Virus record (IMG/VR): IMGVR_UViG_3300027760_000042
Span: 1 to 40,450 of that record
Origin: a virus
Length of the DNA stretch: 40,450 nt
Direction: 5' to 3' (one strand)
Shown piece after piece: positions 12,516 through 20,900 of this stretch (its first letter is position 1; each line of letters opens with the position of its first letter). The notes under the pieces were generated by a model that searched no databases, had not been told where the DNA came from, and worked only from the letters and a program-made list of their open reading frames with translations. The position numbers and the translations under genes are program-made.

Positions 12516-12872
12516 TTAACTTTGAGACTTTAGCAGCAAAGCCAAGAGCATATTCTTAAAGTCATCCTTATGTTGCGAATTAGGCTCCTGAGGACCCATA
12601 AGTTCAGTAGCCGGGTTGTTGGCAAGCGCAGGAGTCAAAGATGACTTCTGTTTATCTCCTGCACCTGCAAGATGCTCCTGATAGGTCTGTGTTGCCTTAT
12701 CTTCAGGCTGTTGATCAGCCATCATCATCTGCAACAGCATCATCAGCATTCGATTCTTTGCATTGTTGCCGCCTTTAATGCGGTCGCGATACTTCTGGGA
12801 TCCCCCTAAAGCAGGATTTAGGGCTTCTCCTCCAACGTTCGGTCGGTTGGTTTCACTTGCTGCTGCTGACAT
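12516..12872 (-). CDS. Hypothetical protein, Met/Gln-rich
   Basis: A 118-residue protein whose ATG has a perfect AAGGAGG site 7 bases upstream. Residues 40-52 are a Met/Leu-rich helix (NRMLMMLLQMMMAD), and a second hydrophobic helix (FKNMLLALLLKSQ) forms the C-terminus. The rest is polar and probably disordered (Pro, Asn, Gln, Ser). The two amphipathic or hydrophobic helices could give membrane association or oligomerisation. I know no family. It lies among the small genes after the terminase. Confidence 0.55.
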   Translation of the reverse strand: MSAAASETNRPNVGGEALNPALGGSQKYRDRIKGGNNAKNRMLMMLLQMMMADQQPEDKATQTYQEHLAGAGDKQKSSLTPALANNPATELMGPQEPNSQHKDDFKNMLLALLLKSQS

Positions 12873-12884
12873 TGCACCCTCCTT

Positions 12885-13052
12885 TTACTTCTTCTTGCGA
12901 TTCTTAATACGATTTCCGAACAGGTTCTTCAGCGGATTATGAACATCCTGCAAACCCGTGTCCTTGCGAACCTTCGGGGAGTTGCCCAAGTGCTGTCTAC
13001 TGCCGTGTCCGGCACTCGTATTGGGGTCAGGCTCGGTAGGAGGAGGGGGCAT
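12885..13052 (-). CDS. Small basic protein, paralogue of upstream neighbour
   Basis: A 55-residue protein from ATG 13052 with AAGGA 7 bases upstream. The N-terminus is Pro-rich (MPPPPTEPDP). The C-terminus, LQDVHNPLKNLFGNRIKNRKKK, closely matches the end of the next upstream protein (LQDPLKALFGDRIKNRKPK). The shared part is PLK(N/A)LFG(N/D)RIKNRK, strongly basic, with a short amphipathic helix. The two genes are 9 bases apart and probably arose by tandem duplication. The end may bind nucleic acid or a protein partner. The function is unknown. Confidence 0.6.
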   Translation of the reverse strand: MPPPPTEPDPNTSAGHGSRQHLGNSPKVRKDTGLQDVHNPLKNLFGNRIKNRKKK

Positions 13053-13061
13053 TTGTTTTCC

Positions 13062-13322
13062 TTACTTAGGCTTGCGGTTCTTAATGCGGTCACCAAACAG
13101 CGCCTTAAGCGGATCCTGAAGGTTCTGCGGAGGCGAGTTAACGGTCTTTGCCTTGCCATCAAGAGCCATTGCTGCCGTCATGGGAGTCATGCCACGAGCA
13201 ACCATAGGTGCGAGGGACAGATTGCCCTTCTTCTTATTTTCCGACTTGGTGTTAGTAACAACCTGCTTAACAGGAGGAGCAGGATCATCAATCGATTCGG
13301 GGTCGGGTTCACCCTTTGCCAT
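13062..13322 (-). CDS. Small protein with RIKNR basic tail
   Basis: An 86-residue protein with ATG 13322 and AAGGA 8 bases upstream. The N-terminus is acidic and Pro-rich (KGEPDPESIDDPAPP). The middle has a Lys-rich linker and a segment LAPMVARGMTPMTAAMALDG. The end LQDPLKALFGDRIKNRKPK is shared with the next gene downstream. No domain is recognised. Together with its short paralogue it forms a cassette between the HNH gene and the HEILE protein. It may be a virion-associated or DNA-associated accessory, but nothing proves this. Confidence 0.6.
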   Translation of the reverse strand: MAKGEPDPESIDDPAPPVKQVVTNTKSENKKKGNLSLAPMVARGMTPMTAAMALDGKAKTVNSPPQNLQDPLKALFGDRIKNRKPK

Positions 13323-13343
13323 GTGTATATTCCTTAAAAAGGT

Positions 13344-13571
13344 TTAATGTTTTGCACGGTTTACAGACCGAGGCACAATCCTGAGATTAGACATACGATT
13401 GTCTTTTGGGTTGCCGTTCTTGTGGTCAATGTCTTTGTTATCGCCCTTTTGAACAGCACCCTTTCTGATCATAAGACGCCGCATCTTGTTTCGAGAAGCG
13501 CGATCCTTTTTTGCAGAGGGGCTGCTTTGAAACTTAGCGTACTCGTCTTTATAATTCCTAGGTTTAGCCAT
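13344..13571 (-). CDS. HNH endonuclease (small)
   Basis: A 75-residue protein. The start ATG 13571 overlaps the upstream stop as TAATG. The Lys/Arg-rich helix (KKDRASRNKMRRLMIRKGAVQKGDNK) precedes the HNH core DIDHKNGNPKDNRMSNLRIVPRSVNRAK, with the first His at residue 50, Asn 52-54 and the terminal Asn/Arg block NLR. This is the compact HNH form seen beside terminase genes in many phages, where it can assist packaging, and it is also found as a mobile homing nuclease. The Cys pairs of larger HNH proteins are absent. A packaging link is suggested by position, four genes after the large terminase in transcription order. Confidence 0.82.
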   Translation of the reverse strand: MAKPRNYKDEYAKFQSSPSAKKDRASRNKMRRLMIRKGAVQKGDNKDIDHKNGNPKDNRMSNLRIVPRSVNRAKH

Positions 13572-13804
13572 TAGCAGTCCCATCGCTTTCTTGCAGCCAA
13601 GCCGCGTTCGCCCTTCCAAGAACGACTACGCGCACAGAATGACTTGTGCCTTGAGTTGTTCTTGTCAGTAGAAGGGGCTTTCAGATTGCTCCCGGTTTCG
13701 CGATTGTACTTAGCGCGGCCCTTAGCAGTTAACCCGGCTCCCTTGGGGATGGATAACTTCTCGCCGCGGCCGACCGACAAATTGGGCTTCTTATTACTTG
13801 GCAT
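13571..13804 (-). CDS. DUF6321-like small basic protein
   Basis: A 77-residue basic protein. The signature (AGLTAKGRAKYNRETGSNLKAPST, then RHKSFCARSRSWKG and a terminal AARKRWDC) matches a small phage and bacterial family I know as DUF6321, in which L(T/S)xKGRxKYNxxTGxNLKAP and KSFCARM recur. The function of the family is unknown. The conserved Cys and basic residues suggest nucleic acid contact. The start overlaps the end of the previous gene and its stop overlaps the HNH start, so the four genes from the terminase onward are translationally coupled. Confidence 0.7.
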   Translation of the reverse strand: MPSNKKPNLSVGRGEKLSIPKGAGLTAKGRAKYNRETGSNLKAPSTDKNNSRHKSFCARSRSWKGERGLAARKRWDC

Positions 13805-13967
13805 TTAAACTCCGAAACTGAATCAAAACCTTTGGAGGAAGTTCCTCCCGAAGTTCGCGCATTGCCTTGGCTAGGGCTTTAGACGCTACAAGAGCCTCAT
13901 TGCTCCTTAGATGCTGTTCGTATTTACAAACCACTTCACAGGCTTTGGTGACTAGATGCTGATCCAT
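13794..13967 (-). CDS. Small helical protein overlapping terminase end
   Basis: A 57-residue open frame. ATG 13967 lies inside the last codons of the large terminase and the stop lies inside the start of the DUF6321-like gene. The protein (beginning MDQHLVTKACEVVCKYEQHL) is charged and helical, with a coiled-coil-like stretch VASKALAKAMRELREELPP. No clear ribosome-binding site is visible because the upstream DNA codes for terminase, so translation would depend on coupling. It fills the only gap between terminase and the next gene and has no stop over 57 codons. I consider it likely real; the function is unknown. Confidence 0.5.
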   Translation of the reverse strand: MDQHLVTKACEVVCKYEQHLRSNEALVASKALAKAMRELREELPPKVLIQFRSLNAK

Positions 13968-15610
13968 GAGTCCTGATCCCTTGCCTTTCTACCTAAAGCG
14001 TTGTCTACAAAGCGGTCAATTTCTTTTTGAAATTGGTCTTCAGCGTGGTTTCGCATCTTGCGGTGCACATCCTGCCCCATCTGCTCTACCCATGAGGACA
14101 CAGCCATCGACAGCACATCGATTCTATCGTCGTACGCCAAGGCTCCCTTAGCACGGGTAATGCGGGACATCTGCCACATCAGGCTGTATTGCAAAGACTT
14201 TTCTGAGGCGTATTTCTTGGTGGACTCGTAGTCATCCCGGATGACTCCTGCGTCAATAACCAAGCGGTGCTGATTCATCACAGGCTCTAGGACATCAATA
14301 ATGCGCCTTTCCTTTTGGATGTTGTGGCGCACTTCCTCAACTGAGCAGGGATAAATCTTTACAAGATACGGCTTCAGCAGTTCTGTAAACATACCATCAC
14401 CGAAATTGGATTCGGTAATAATCTTGTTGACTTTCTGACTCTTGGCTACGTTCACGAGTTTAGACAGGGTCTCCTCGCTGTAGCCGCCCTTGACTCCTCC
14501 GGCAGCCGTGACGTACAAGAAGCCGTTCAACATCTTGACCACGGCATATGCGGTTTCGTTGTCGCCACGACCGCTTGGGTCAATAGCCATAATCCCGCCC
14601 TCGTAGGGAATCCACTTGCCTAGGATGTCCATCGGACCATAGTATCGGTCACCATTAAAACCAACACAAGGAATGTCCTTGACAATGTTGTTGCTATTGG
14701 TTGCCCAAACAACACCCTCAGGCGCACACTCCGAATTTAATCCAAGTACCGTAAGATCCGACAACTTAAGTGGATAACGGTCTGCGTCACTCAGGGTGCT
14801 GTCGAGCATGAACTGCAAGGCAAAGCCTGTGCGTCCATAAGAGGCTTCGCGCTCCATGAGATCCATGTTGTTAAAGCGCCTAGGATCCGTAGCCTCGCCT
14901 TCTACACCATTCCTCAGGGTCAAAGCCAACTTCTCACCAAAAGCCGTTCTGAGGCGTTCGTCGGGATATCTAGCACACCAAATACGGGTGTTATAGCCCT
15001 TCTCATGCAGACTGTGGTAAATCGACTGCTCCGTCTGCGGCGTACCGAGAAAGATCACCTCCCCTCCGGGTTTGAGAACGGCTTCAAATTCGGCAATAGA
15101 TGTGTGCAACTTCTCACGCATTGCGAAGGTGGCTGAGTTATTTAAACTTTCCACATCGTCCGCAATAATCAAGTCAGCACGGCTACCCGTGATCTGGCTT
15201 GTGATTCCCTTAGATACCACACTTGGAGCCTGAGAGGCAGGGGCAAGACCCACATCGAACGCAATCTTGGAGTTGCGCTGATCCTCACGGGGCTTCAGAT
15301 GCTGACACAGGGGCAGTTCGTTGATCAGCCGCAGGGTAAACGTACTGAAATCATCAGCACGTTGTTTGGACGCGGAGACCACCAAGACGTTCAAACGGGG
15401 GTCGTGCAGGAGGCGAAAGACTACATAGGCACTAGTAAGCCAACTCTTGCCTACCCCACGGAAGGCTTGTACGACCCGCCTACGCTCTCCCTTCTGGAGA
15501 TAAGAGGCAATGTCTAGTTGGATGGGCGTTGGCTCAGGTAGACCCAAATGATCCCAAGCAAGGAACACAAAGTTCCTAAAGTCCTTTAGTTTTCGTTCAA
15601 GTTCACTCAC
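13952..15610 (-). CDS. Large terminase (T7 gp19-like)
   Basis: The packaging motor and nuclease, 552 residues (T7 gp19 is 586). Walker A is VVQAFRGVGKSWLTSAYVVF (GVGKS at 52-56), strikingly like T7 gp19. Walker B is ADLIIADDVESLNNS with the catalytic acidic pair. An ATPase coupling motif, EVIFLGTPQTEQSIYH, follows. The C-terminal RNase H-like nuclease has GIMAIDPSGRGDNETAYAVVKM and later ITESNFGDGMFTELL, with a final acidic AYDDRIDVLSMAV. It overlaps the small terminase by 4 bases and acts with it and the portal to fill the prohead, cutting concatemers. Confidence 0.95.
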   Translation of the reverse strand: MSELERKLKDFRNFVFLAWDHLGLPEPTPIQLDIASYLQKGERRRVVQAFRGVGKSWLTSAYVVFRLLHDPRLNVLVVSASKQRADDFSTFTLRLINELPLCQHLKPREDQRNSKIAFDVGLAPASQAPSVVSKGITSQITGSRADLIIADDVESLNNSATFAMREKLHTSIAEFEAVLKPGGEVIFLGTPQTEQSIYHSLHEKGYNTRIWCARYPDERLRTAFGEKLALTLRNGVEGEATDPRRFNNMDLMEREASYGRTGFALQFMLDSTLSDADRYPLKLSDLTVLGLNSECAPEGVVWATNSNNIVKDIPCVGFNGDRYYGPMDILGKWIPYEGGIMAIDPSGRGDNETAYAVVKMLNGFLYVTAAGGVKGGYSEETLSKLVNVAKSQKVNKIITESNFGDGMFTELLKPYLVKIYPCSVEEVRHNIQKERRIIDVLEPVMNQHRLVIDAGVIRDDYESTKKYASEKSLQYSLMWQMSRITRAKGALAYDDRIDVLSMAVSSWVEQMGQDVHRKMRNHAEDQFQKEIDRFVDNALGRKARDQDSWISI

Positions 15611-15813
15611 GCAGCCTCTTCTTCATCAAACGGCATAATCTTCGCAAGGTTCAGCATGGGAACGCTTGCGTCAACCACACAATCAATGCTGTTGTCCTTT
15701 AGGAATTGACGGGCTACGTTCAGTTCAGAAGAACTGGCAGAGCCATCCTTGATCTTTTGAAGCAACGCTTCTGCAAGAGCAGAATGAATTTGTTCTAGCG
15801 TTTGTTTATTCAT
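15607..15813 (-). CDS. Small terminase (T7 gp18-like)
   Basis: A 68-residue protein (T7 gp18 is 89). The sequence is helical with the family's typical SSELNVARQFLKDN turn in the middle and an acidic C-terminus (IMPFDEEEAA). The gene immediately precedes the large terminase and overlaps it by 4 bases, as in T7. It should form the ring that recognises phage DNA and controls the motor. The start overlaps the end of the upstream membrane protein gene by ATGA. Confidence 0.85.
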   Translation of the reverse strand: MNKQTLEQIHSALAEALLQKIKDGSASSSELNVARQFLKDNSIDCVVDASVPMLNLAKIMPFDEEEAA

Positions 15814-16028
15814 GTAAAAACCTTAATTGCAAAATTGAGACACAGGGAAACCCCGGCACCTACTGCGGCTGCTATGCCCATTGAAAAGGACTTTGAATGC
15901 TCAAGTTCGCGTAGACGGTCCTCATGGTTCTTGAGTTGTTCCTCATGCAGCCTCTGCATTTGTAGGATAACGTCTACTTTGCCTTCAAGTCTGCCAACCG
16001 CTAACATAAGTTCGGCTTCAGTATGCAT
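15810..16028 (-). CDS. Coiled-coil protein with C-terminal membrane segment, holin candidate
   Basis: A 72-residue protein with AAGGAAA upstream. Residues 1-46 form a coiled coil (LMLAVGRLEGKVDVILQMQRLHEEQLKNHEDRLRELEHSK). Residues 49-69 are hydrophobic (MGIAAAVGAGVSLCLNFAIKV) and can span the membrane once. This layout is like XhlA-type hemolysin/holin-associated proteins. The gene occupies the position of T7 gene 17.5 (holin), between tail fibre and small terminase, which supports a role in lysis. The second holin-like gene at 31729-31923 leaves open which one sets lysis timing. Confidence 0.7.
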   Translation of the reverse strand: MHTEAELMLAVGRLEGKVDVILQMQRLHEEQLKNHEDRLRELEHSKSFSMGIAAAVGAGVSLCLNFAIKVFT

Positions 16029-16039
16029 CGTAGTTTCCT

Positions 16040-17938
16040 TTATACAATACGCTGAACAGTAACTACGTTTGTATAAAGATAACTACTTCCGGAAACCGTC
16101 CAGAGGTTTGTCTTTACATATCCAAAGGTTCGCACCGTAATAAGATCACCTGCGGCTGCGGCAGCCCCTGCGGAAAGCGTACAAGTACCGCTTGCGATTG
16201 TGTAGTCGGTGTAGGGAACAATAGCCCCATTCTTAGTGACAATAAAGTCTTCTTCAGTAGTCATAGAAGAAGGAACAGTAGCCCCGCCGCTGATGGCCAA
16301 AGTAAATGCGGTCTGCCCCGATGTAGCGGTAAATTGCCACACTTTAGGAGTGGACTCAAAATATGGCAATACCTGAATATCTCCTGCGTCAGGAAAAGTA
16401 CTACTACCGCCTGAGCCTCTTTGTATAATTTGAGTGATTGTTGGCGAACTTGCTACTTTCGGAGTAGTGCCACTTGTGGTTCTATACGATCCTTGAGTCG
16501 AATACATAACTTTCCAAACTGCACCTTGGGCTATTCCGGTAAAGTAAATACCTTGTCCCGCTGAGGTAGTTGGACTACTGTTTGAGTTGGTGTAGTTGCA
16601 AACAATAACAAATTCTTTGTACAGCGTGTCATATGCACCACCCGCTGCCAAACTAATTTCAACCGCATTATACCCAATAGCACTTGAAGTTAGATAACTA
16701 CGAATTTCAAGGGTTGGATTTACCTGCAAATAAGTACGCACCGCAGCAACGTCTGTGCTGTTTAGCAAAGCGCGTCCTACGGACGTACATGGAATCTCCA
16801 CAGGCGCACCCGCAGTAATAGCACCAACAACCTTATTGGCGCTCAAACCCTGCATCTTGTCAAAGGTAACACTTGCGTTATCAATGTCCGTAGTACCTAC
16901 GGTTGTCTTAATAGCAAGCGCCTGCAACTGAAGGGCTGTGCGTTGGTCTGCTTCGTTTGTCTTAGTAAGAAAGGTCTGCGCCAACGGCGTACAGGTAACT
17001 TCTTCGACTACTCCCGATCCCGCCGTAACACGACCAAGCAGTTTGTTGGTGGTTACATTCTGAATCTTAGCGTAGGTCACATTAGCATCTGTAATCTTTG
17101 CAGTAGTTACGCTATTTGAGTCAAGTTTTGCAGTAGTTACCGCAGCATCATTAATTTTAGCGGTTGTGACGTTGCCATCAACAATCATCTCCGTCTGCAC
17201 ACTAGAAACAAGACTCCGCGCTACTCCAAGATTACGAATGCTGATTGCAACACCCGCTGTAACACTTGAAGCAAAGACAATTGTAGTGGGGGTTAGGCTA
17301 TAGGCGCTTGGGGGCTGCACGACACCGTTAAGAGTAACAAAGAACAGATCTTTGTTCAGTCCTGAAGGTGCCGGACTAAGCGTATAGGTGGTTGCACCCG
17401 TGGCCGTAATCGACCACAACTCCGGCTGCATGGTAGAACCGCCAAAGAGGGTGGCAAGGTTGAATTGGTTTACCGTAACAGCATCTTGTGCGGTGGTGCC
17501 ATCAGCAACTTCAGTAATCTTCTTGCTTCCCGCAGTCCAAGCAGTCTGCGTTACGTTGAGACCCAACGCACCGGAGCCGCTGTCGTTGGACTCTTGAGCA
17601 ACATGGACAAGACCTTGTACTGCCTTATCAAGATCTCCGGCAGTAAGCACCGAGCCATCGTTAAAGTCAATAATGTTTGACTGAAAGGACGAAAGATCCA
17701 AATTGCCGCCTACCCGTGCGGTTTCACGCTGTAGGCGAATAGTTACACCTGTTCCGGGAGCCGTAGTAAACTGAACCGAAGGTGCAGTAGACATGGTAAT
17801 AAAGGAGTACCCTGTCGTTTGCAGCACATCATTCAAATACACCTTGATAAAGGCGGTGCTTACCCACCCATCAATGCCAGATAGAGCAAAGATTGTAGTT
17901 GAATTGTTGCCCGTATAAAGTTTATAACTGTTTGCCAT
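16040..17938 (-). CDS. Tail fibre protein (T7 gp17-like N-terminus)
   Basis: A 632-residue protein. The first 150 residues (YKLYTGNNSTTIFALSGIDGWVSTAFIKVYLNDVLQTTGY, later TVRLQRETAR and GSVLTAGDLDKAVQGLVHVAQES) match the T7 tail fibre N-terminal domain that docks on the tail. A second copy of the 'FALSGI/TLSPAP..FFVTLNGVVQP' type follows. The middle is a Thr/Ala/Asn-rich beta repeat region with recurring TTAKI(N/T)DA(A/N)VT motifs, typical of trimeric fibre shafts. The C-terminal third has further beta-rich modules (FVVCNYTN, FTLAISGG) and likely determines receptor choice. No chaperone or sialidase motif is seen. AAGGAG precedes the ATG. Confidence 0.9.
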   Translation of the reverse strand: MANSYKLYTGNNSTTIFALSGIDGWVSTAFIKVYLNDVLQTTGYSFITMSTAPSVQFTTAPGTGVTIRLQRETARVGGNLDLSSFQSNIIDFNDGSVLTAGDLDKAVQGLVHVAQESNDSGSGALGLNVTQTAWTAGSKKITEVADGTTAQDAVTVNQFNLATLFGGSTMQPELWSITATGATTYTLSPAPSGLNKDLFFVTLNGVVQPPSAYSLTPTTIVFASSVTAGVAISIRNLGVARSLVSSVQTEMIVDGNVTTAKINDAAVTTAKLDSNSVTTAKITDANVTYAKIQNVTTNKLLGRVTAGSGVVEEVTCTPLAQTFLTKTNEADQRTALQLQALAIKTTVGTTDIDNASVTFDKMQGLSANKVVGAITAGAPVEIPCTSVGRALLNSTDVAAVRTYLQVNPTLEIRSYLTSSAIGYNAVEISLAAGGAYDTLYKEFVIVCNYTNSNSSPTTSAGQGIYFTGIAQGAVWKVMYSTQGSYRTTSGTTPKVASSPTITQIIQRGSGGSSTFPDAGDIQVLPYFESTPKVWQFTATSGQTAFTLAISGGATVPSSMTTEEDFIVTKNGAIVPYTDYTIASGTCTLSAGAAAAAGDLITVRTFGYVKTNLWTVSGSSYLYTNVVTVQRIV

Positions 17939-17959
17939 GTTGGTTTCTCCTTAGATTCG

Positions 17960-20900
17960 TTACCTGTCTCGGGGTTGAGTGTCGGCTAGACGGAAGTAGT
18001 CTGCAATTTCGGCTTCTCCGATGTTCAAAAACTGCTTAACACCCGGTAGATTCTGTCCAAATATGGACAACCGGGCTGAGTGAACGGTGCGTCTAGTAAA
18101 TTCACGACTTAGGCGCGACCCTGTTGCTTTAGCGACCGTAGCACCATAGAGGTCTTGGCCCAAGCCATAGGTGCGCTTAAGGGTGTCCTCAAGAGGAAAA
18201 CCAAACGCAGACTGTCCACTATAGCGATATTGAGAGAAGATGGGATCAGGATCTACAGTCCGCTGCCACACTCCGTCTACCGCCATAAGCGCAAGAAAGA
18301 ATTCTGAGGGTCCCGCTAGTGCGCCACGGACAAAGCCGTCAGCAGTAAGCGTAGTGGCAAGTTCATCTGCCTTTTCGCTATCTGAGGTGTTCTTGTAAGA
18401 GCGCCAATCGGCGTAGTTACGCGCGTAAGCAATAACGCCGGAGAACACCAAGGCAGAACCAATTTCAGCGGCAACACGCTTACCGCCACCCTGCTGTACG
18501 CGACCGATGTTCTGCAACAAGAAGTTATCAATGCCCTTCAAGTTAAAGGATCTAAATTGAGTAAGGGCGCTGCCCCAAAAGCCAAAGAGACTCTTTGCAA
18601 AGTCACCACGGGTTGGCATATCTTGAATACGGGTACGGATAGCACGATCTACCATATCCCTCAGTAGATCCATCTCTACCTTATCCATAGCCGCCATACC
18701 TACAACGCGCTCTCCCAAGAACCCTGCTTTGGTCTGGGCGTTCTTTCCAACATAAGCAATAAGGGTTTCGTATTGCTCAGGAGTTAAACCAAGTCCCTTG
18801 AGGGTGGCGTTGTCTAGCCGGGATATTCCCTTGTTGGCCACTTCCCACAGGTGTTGCATGGTTGTAGCAGCCGTTAGTTGCTGTGTCCAACTTGTCAGGG
18901 GCGCAAGGCCCGACACATCGGCCAATAGGTTTGCTGCCATATCAAGCCCACCACGGATACCCATGCTCTTTTCTTCGGTCTTATCCAAACCGACACTTAT
19001 AAACTGACGGCGCAGACGGTCTGTAGATGGGGACATCCATGCATCAATCCATGATGCAAAGTTCTGCGTAGGACGGTCGAGGTTCCACCAATTGTTGACC
19101 ATCTCCTGCAAGATAGGCATCTGCCTGATGGTCTTTCTCAATCCAAGAGTTCCCACAACTCGTGCGGTTTCTCCCAACTGAGCCAAACCAAACTGTCCAC
19201 CCTTTACAAGGTAACCATAAGACATCAAGATGCCCTTAGCCTTGTCGCTAAATTCGGCTGTACCTGAGTGCAGCGGCTCAAAGCGCATAGCACTTAGAAC
19301 TTCGCGAAGCCCACTTTCGTGGTTGGGATTGATTGGACCCGCAACCAGTTTAGCCGTATCAATTACTTCATCAATACTCGTAAACGGTTTAAAGGGCTGC
19401 TGAACGCCGTCTACCATTGGTCCCTTAAGCCCATTGGCAGCCGCTGCCTCGTTCATGGCATTTAAGAAACGCTTCTCATTTACAGCACCCATAACGGAGG
19501 TGGTGTATCGCTTAAAGATAAGCCCCAGATCGTTGCTTACAAGATCAGCCAACCTTAGATTTGCAGTTCCAATATTTAGGTGATCAGCGGTTCCGGTTAT
19601 TGCGGCTGTTTCATCAAGTGTAATACGGCTGCGACCAAAGGGCGTTCTGCTTGTTCCCTTAGCCTTAAGAGGTGCTACGAGCCCTGCAAGCGCGTCAACC
19701 AGTTCTTGATCTTGAGCAAGAAGCGGCGCGTTTTCAGTTTCAAAAGCAATTTGCTTTAGTCGATTAGCAAAGACAACCGCCGCTTGCCGCACATCTCCCT
19801 GAATCGTTTGCTCCACACCATCAATAACAATCGTGCGGCCACCGCGCTCAAACGATGCCTGAAGCAGCGTAATTAGATCGTTCATGCCCTCTTCAGTACC
19901 CGTGAGCCGCCGAATACGTTCAAAGCGCCATAGGCGTGGAAGATAATTCACAACAGCCGAATTAGTAAACCCGGAGACTCCGGCTTCAAATGCAATGTTA
20001 TGCATCCGTTGCTGCAGTTTCTTAAAAGCATCTGCGGCTTCGTTTACGGCTTCTACAGCATCCGGAGTTCCGCTTCGCATTACAGCAGAAACCCGTTCAT
20101 CAAACTCACGGGCAATCTCCTTGTTTCTCTTACCAAACCGAGAGAGCATTGCGTTGATCAGCGTTGGAGAATCAGTAACGGTTTCTCCCTTAACTCCCAT
20201 AGCAAACTTTGTAGAAGCGTTGCGATAGGCTACTGAGAAATGAAAGAGCGTGGACTGAACAATCTGTATGCCGTGTTCAAAGATTGTCGTGGGCTGTACG
20301 CCATCATGGACACGCCGAGCGTTAAACGCAATGTGAGCCATATACCGCGCCATGCCGTTTTCCGATTGCATAGCAAGCGCGGCTTGGTTTAGGAAGTTAC
20401 TCAAGATAGGCACACGAAGAGTCACTCGCGGGGTGTTCTCAAACGCAGGAGATCCCGTTGCTGCGGAAATAGTTCCTCCGCTTGTAACAGGCGGCATTGA
20501 ACGCATTGACATCTTCTTCAGCAGGTTATTCGGAATCTCGATAGGAGTACTTCCGGGAACATTCTGAATGCGCTTGTTAATAATGTCTACAACAGCCCTA
20601 CGCCTACCCAAGGTATCAAGAGTCTTACGTCCAAGTTTATTAATACGCTTTGGAGGATTCTGCACGATACCTCGCAGATCGTCAATGACTCCTGCGACCA
20701 TTTCGCGGTCAATCACCCCACCCCGTTTTTCGATATCTTCCAATACCTGAAAGATCAGCGACTTTGGATTCGCGGGATCAAGGTGCATCTTGCTTTTGAA
20801 GCCCTTGTGGATTGCCGTGATCATATTTTCGCGGCTTGCTACAGACAGGACATTGCGGTCTACTGTGCTGAAGCGCGGGAGTACGCGATTGATCAAGGCT

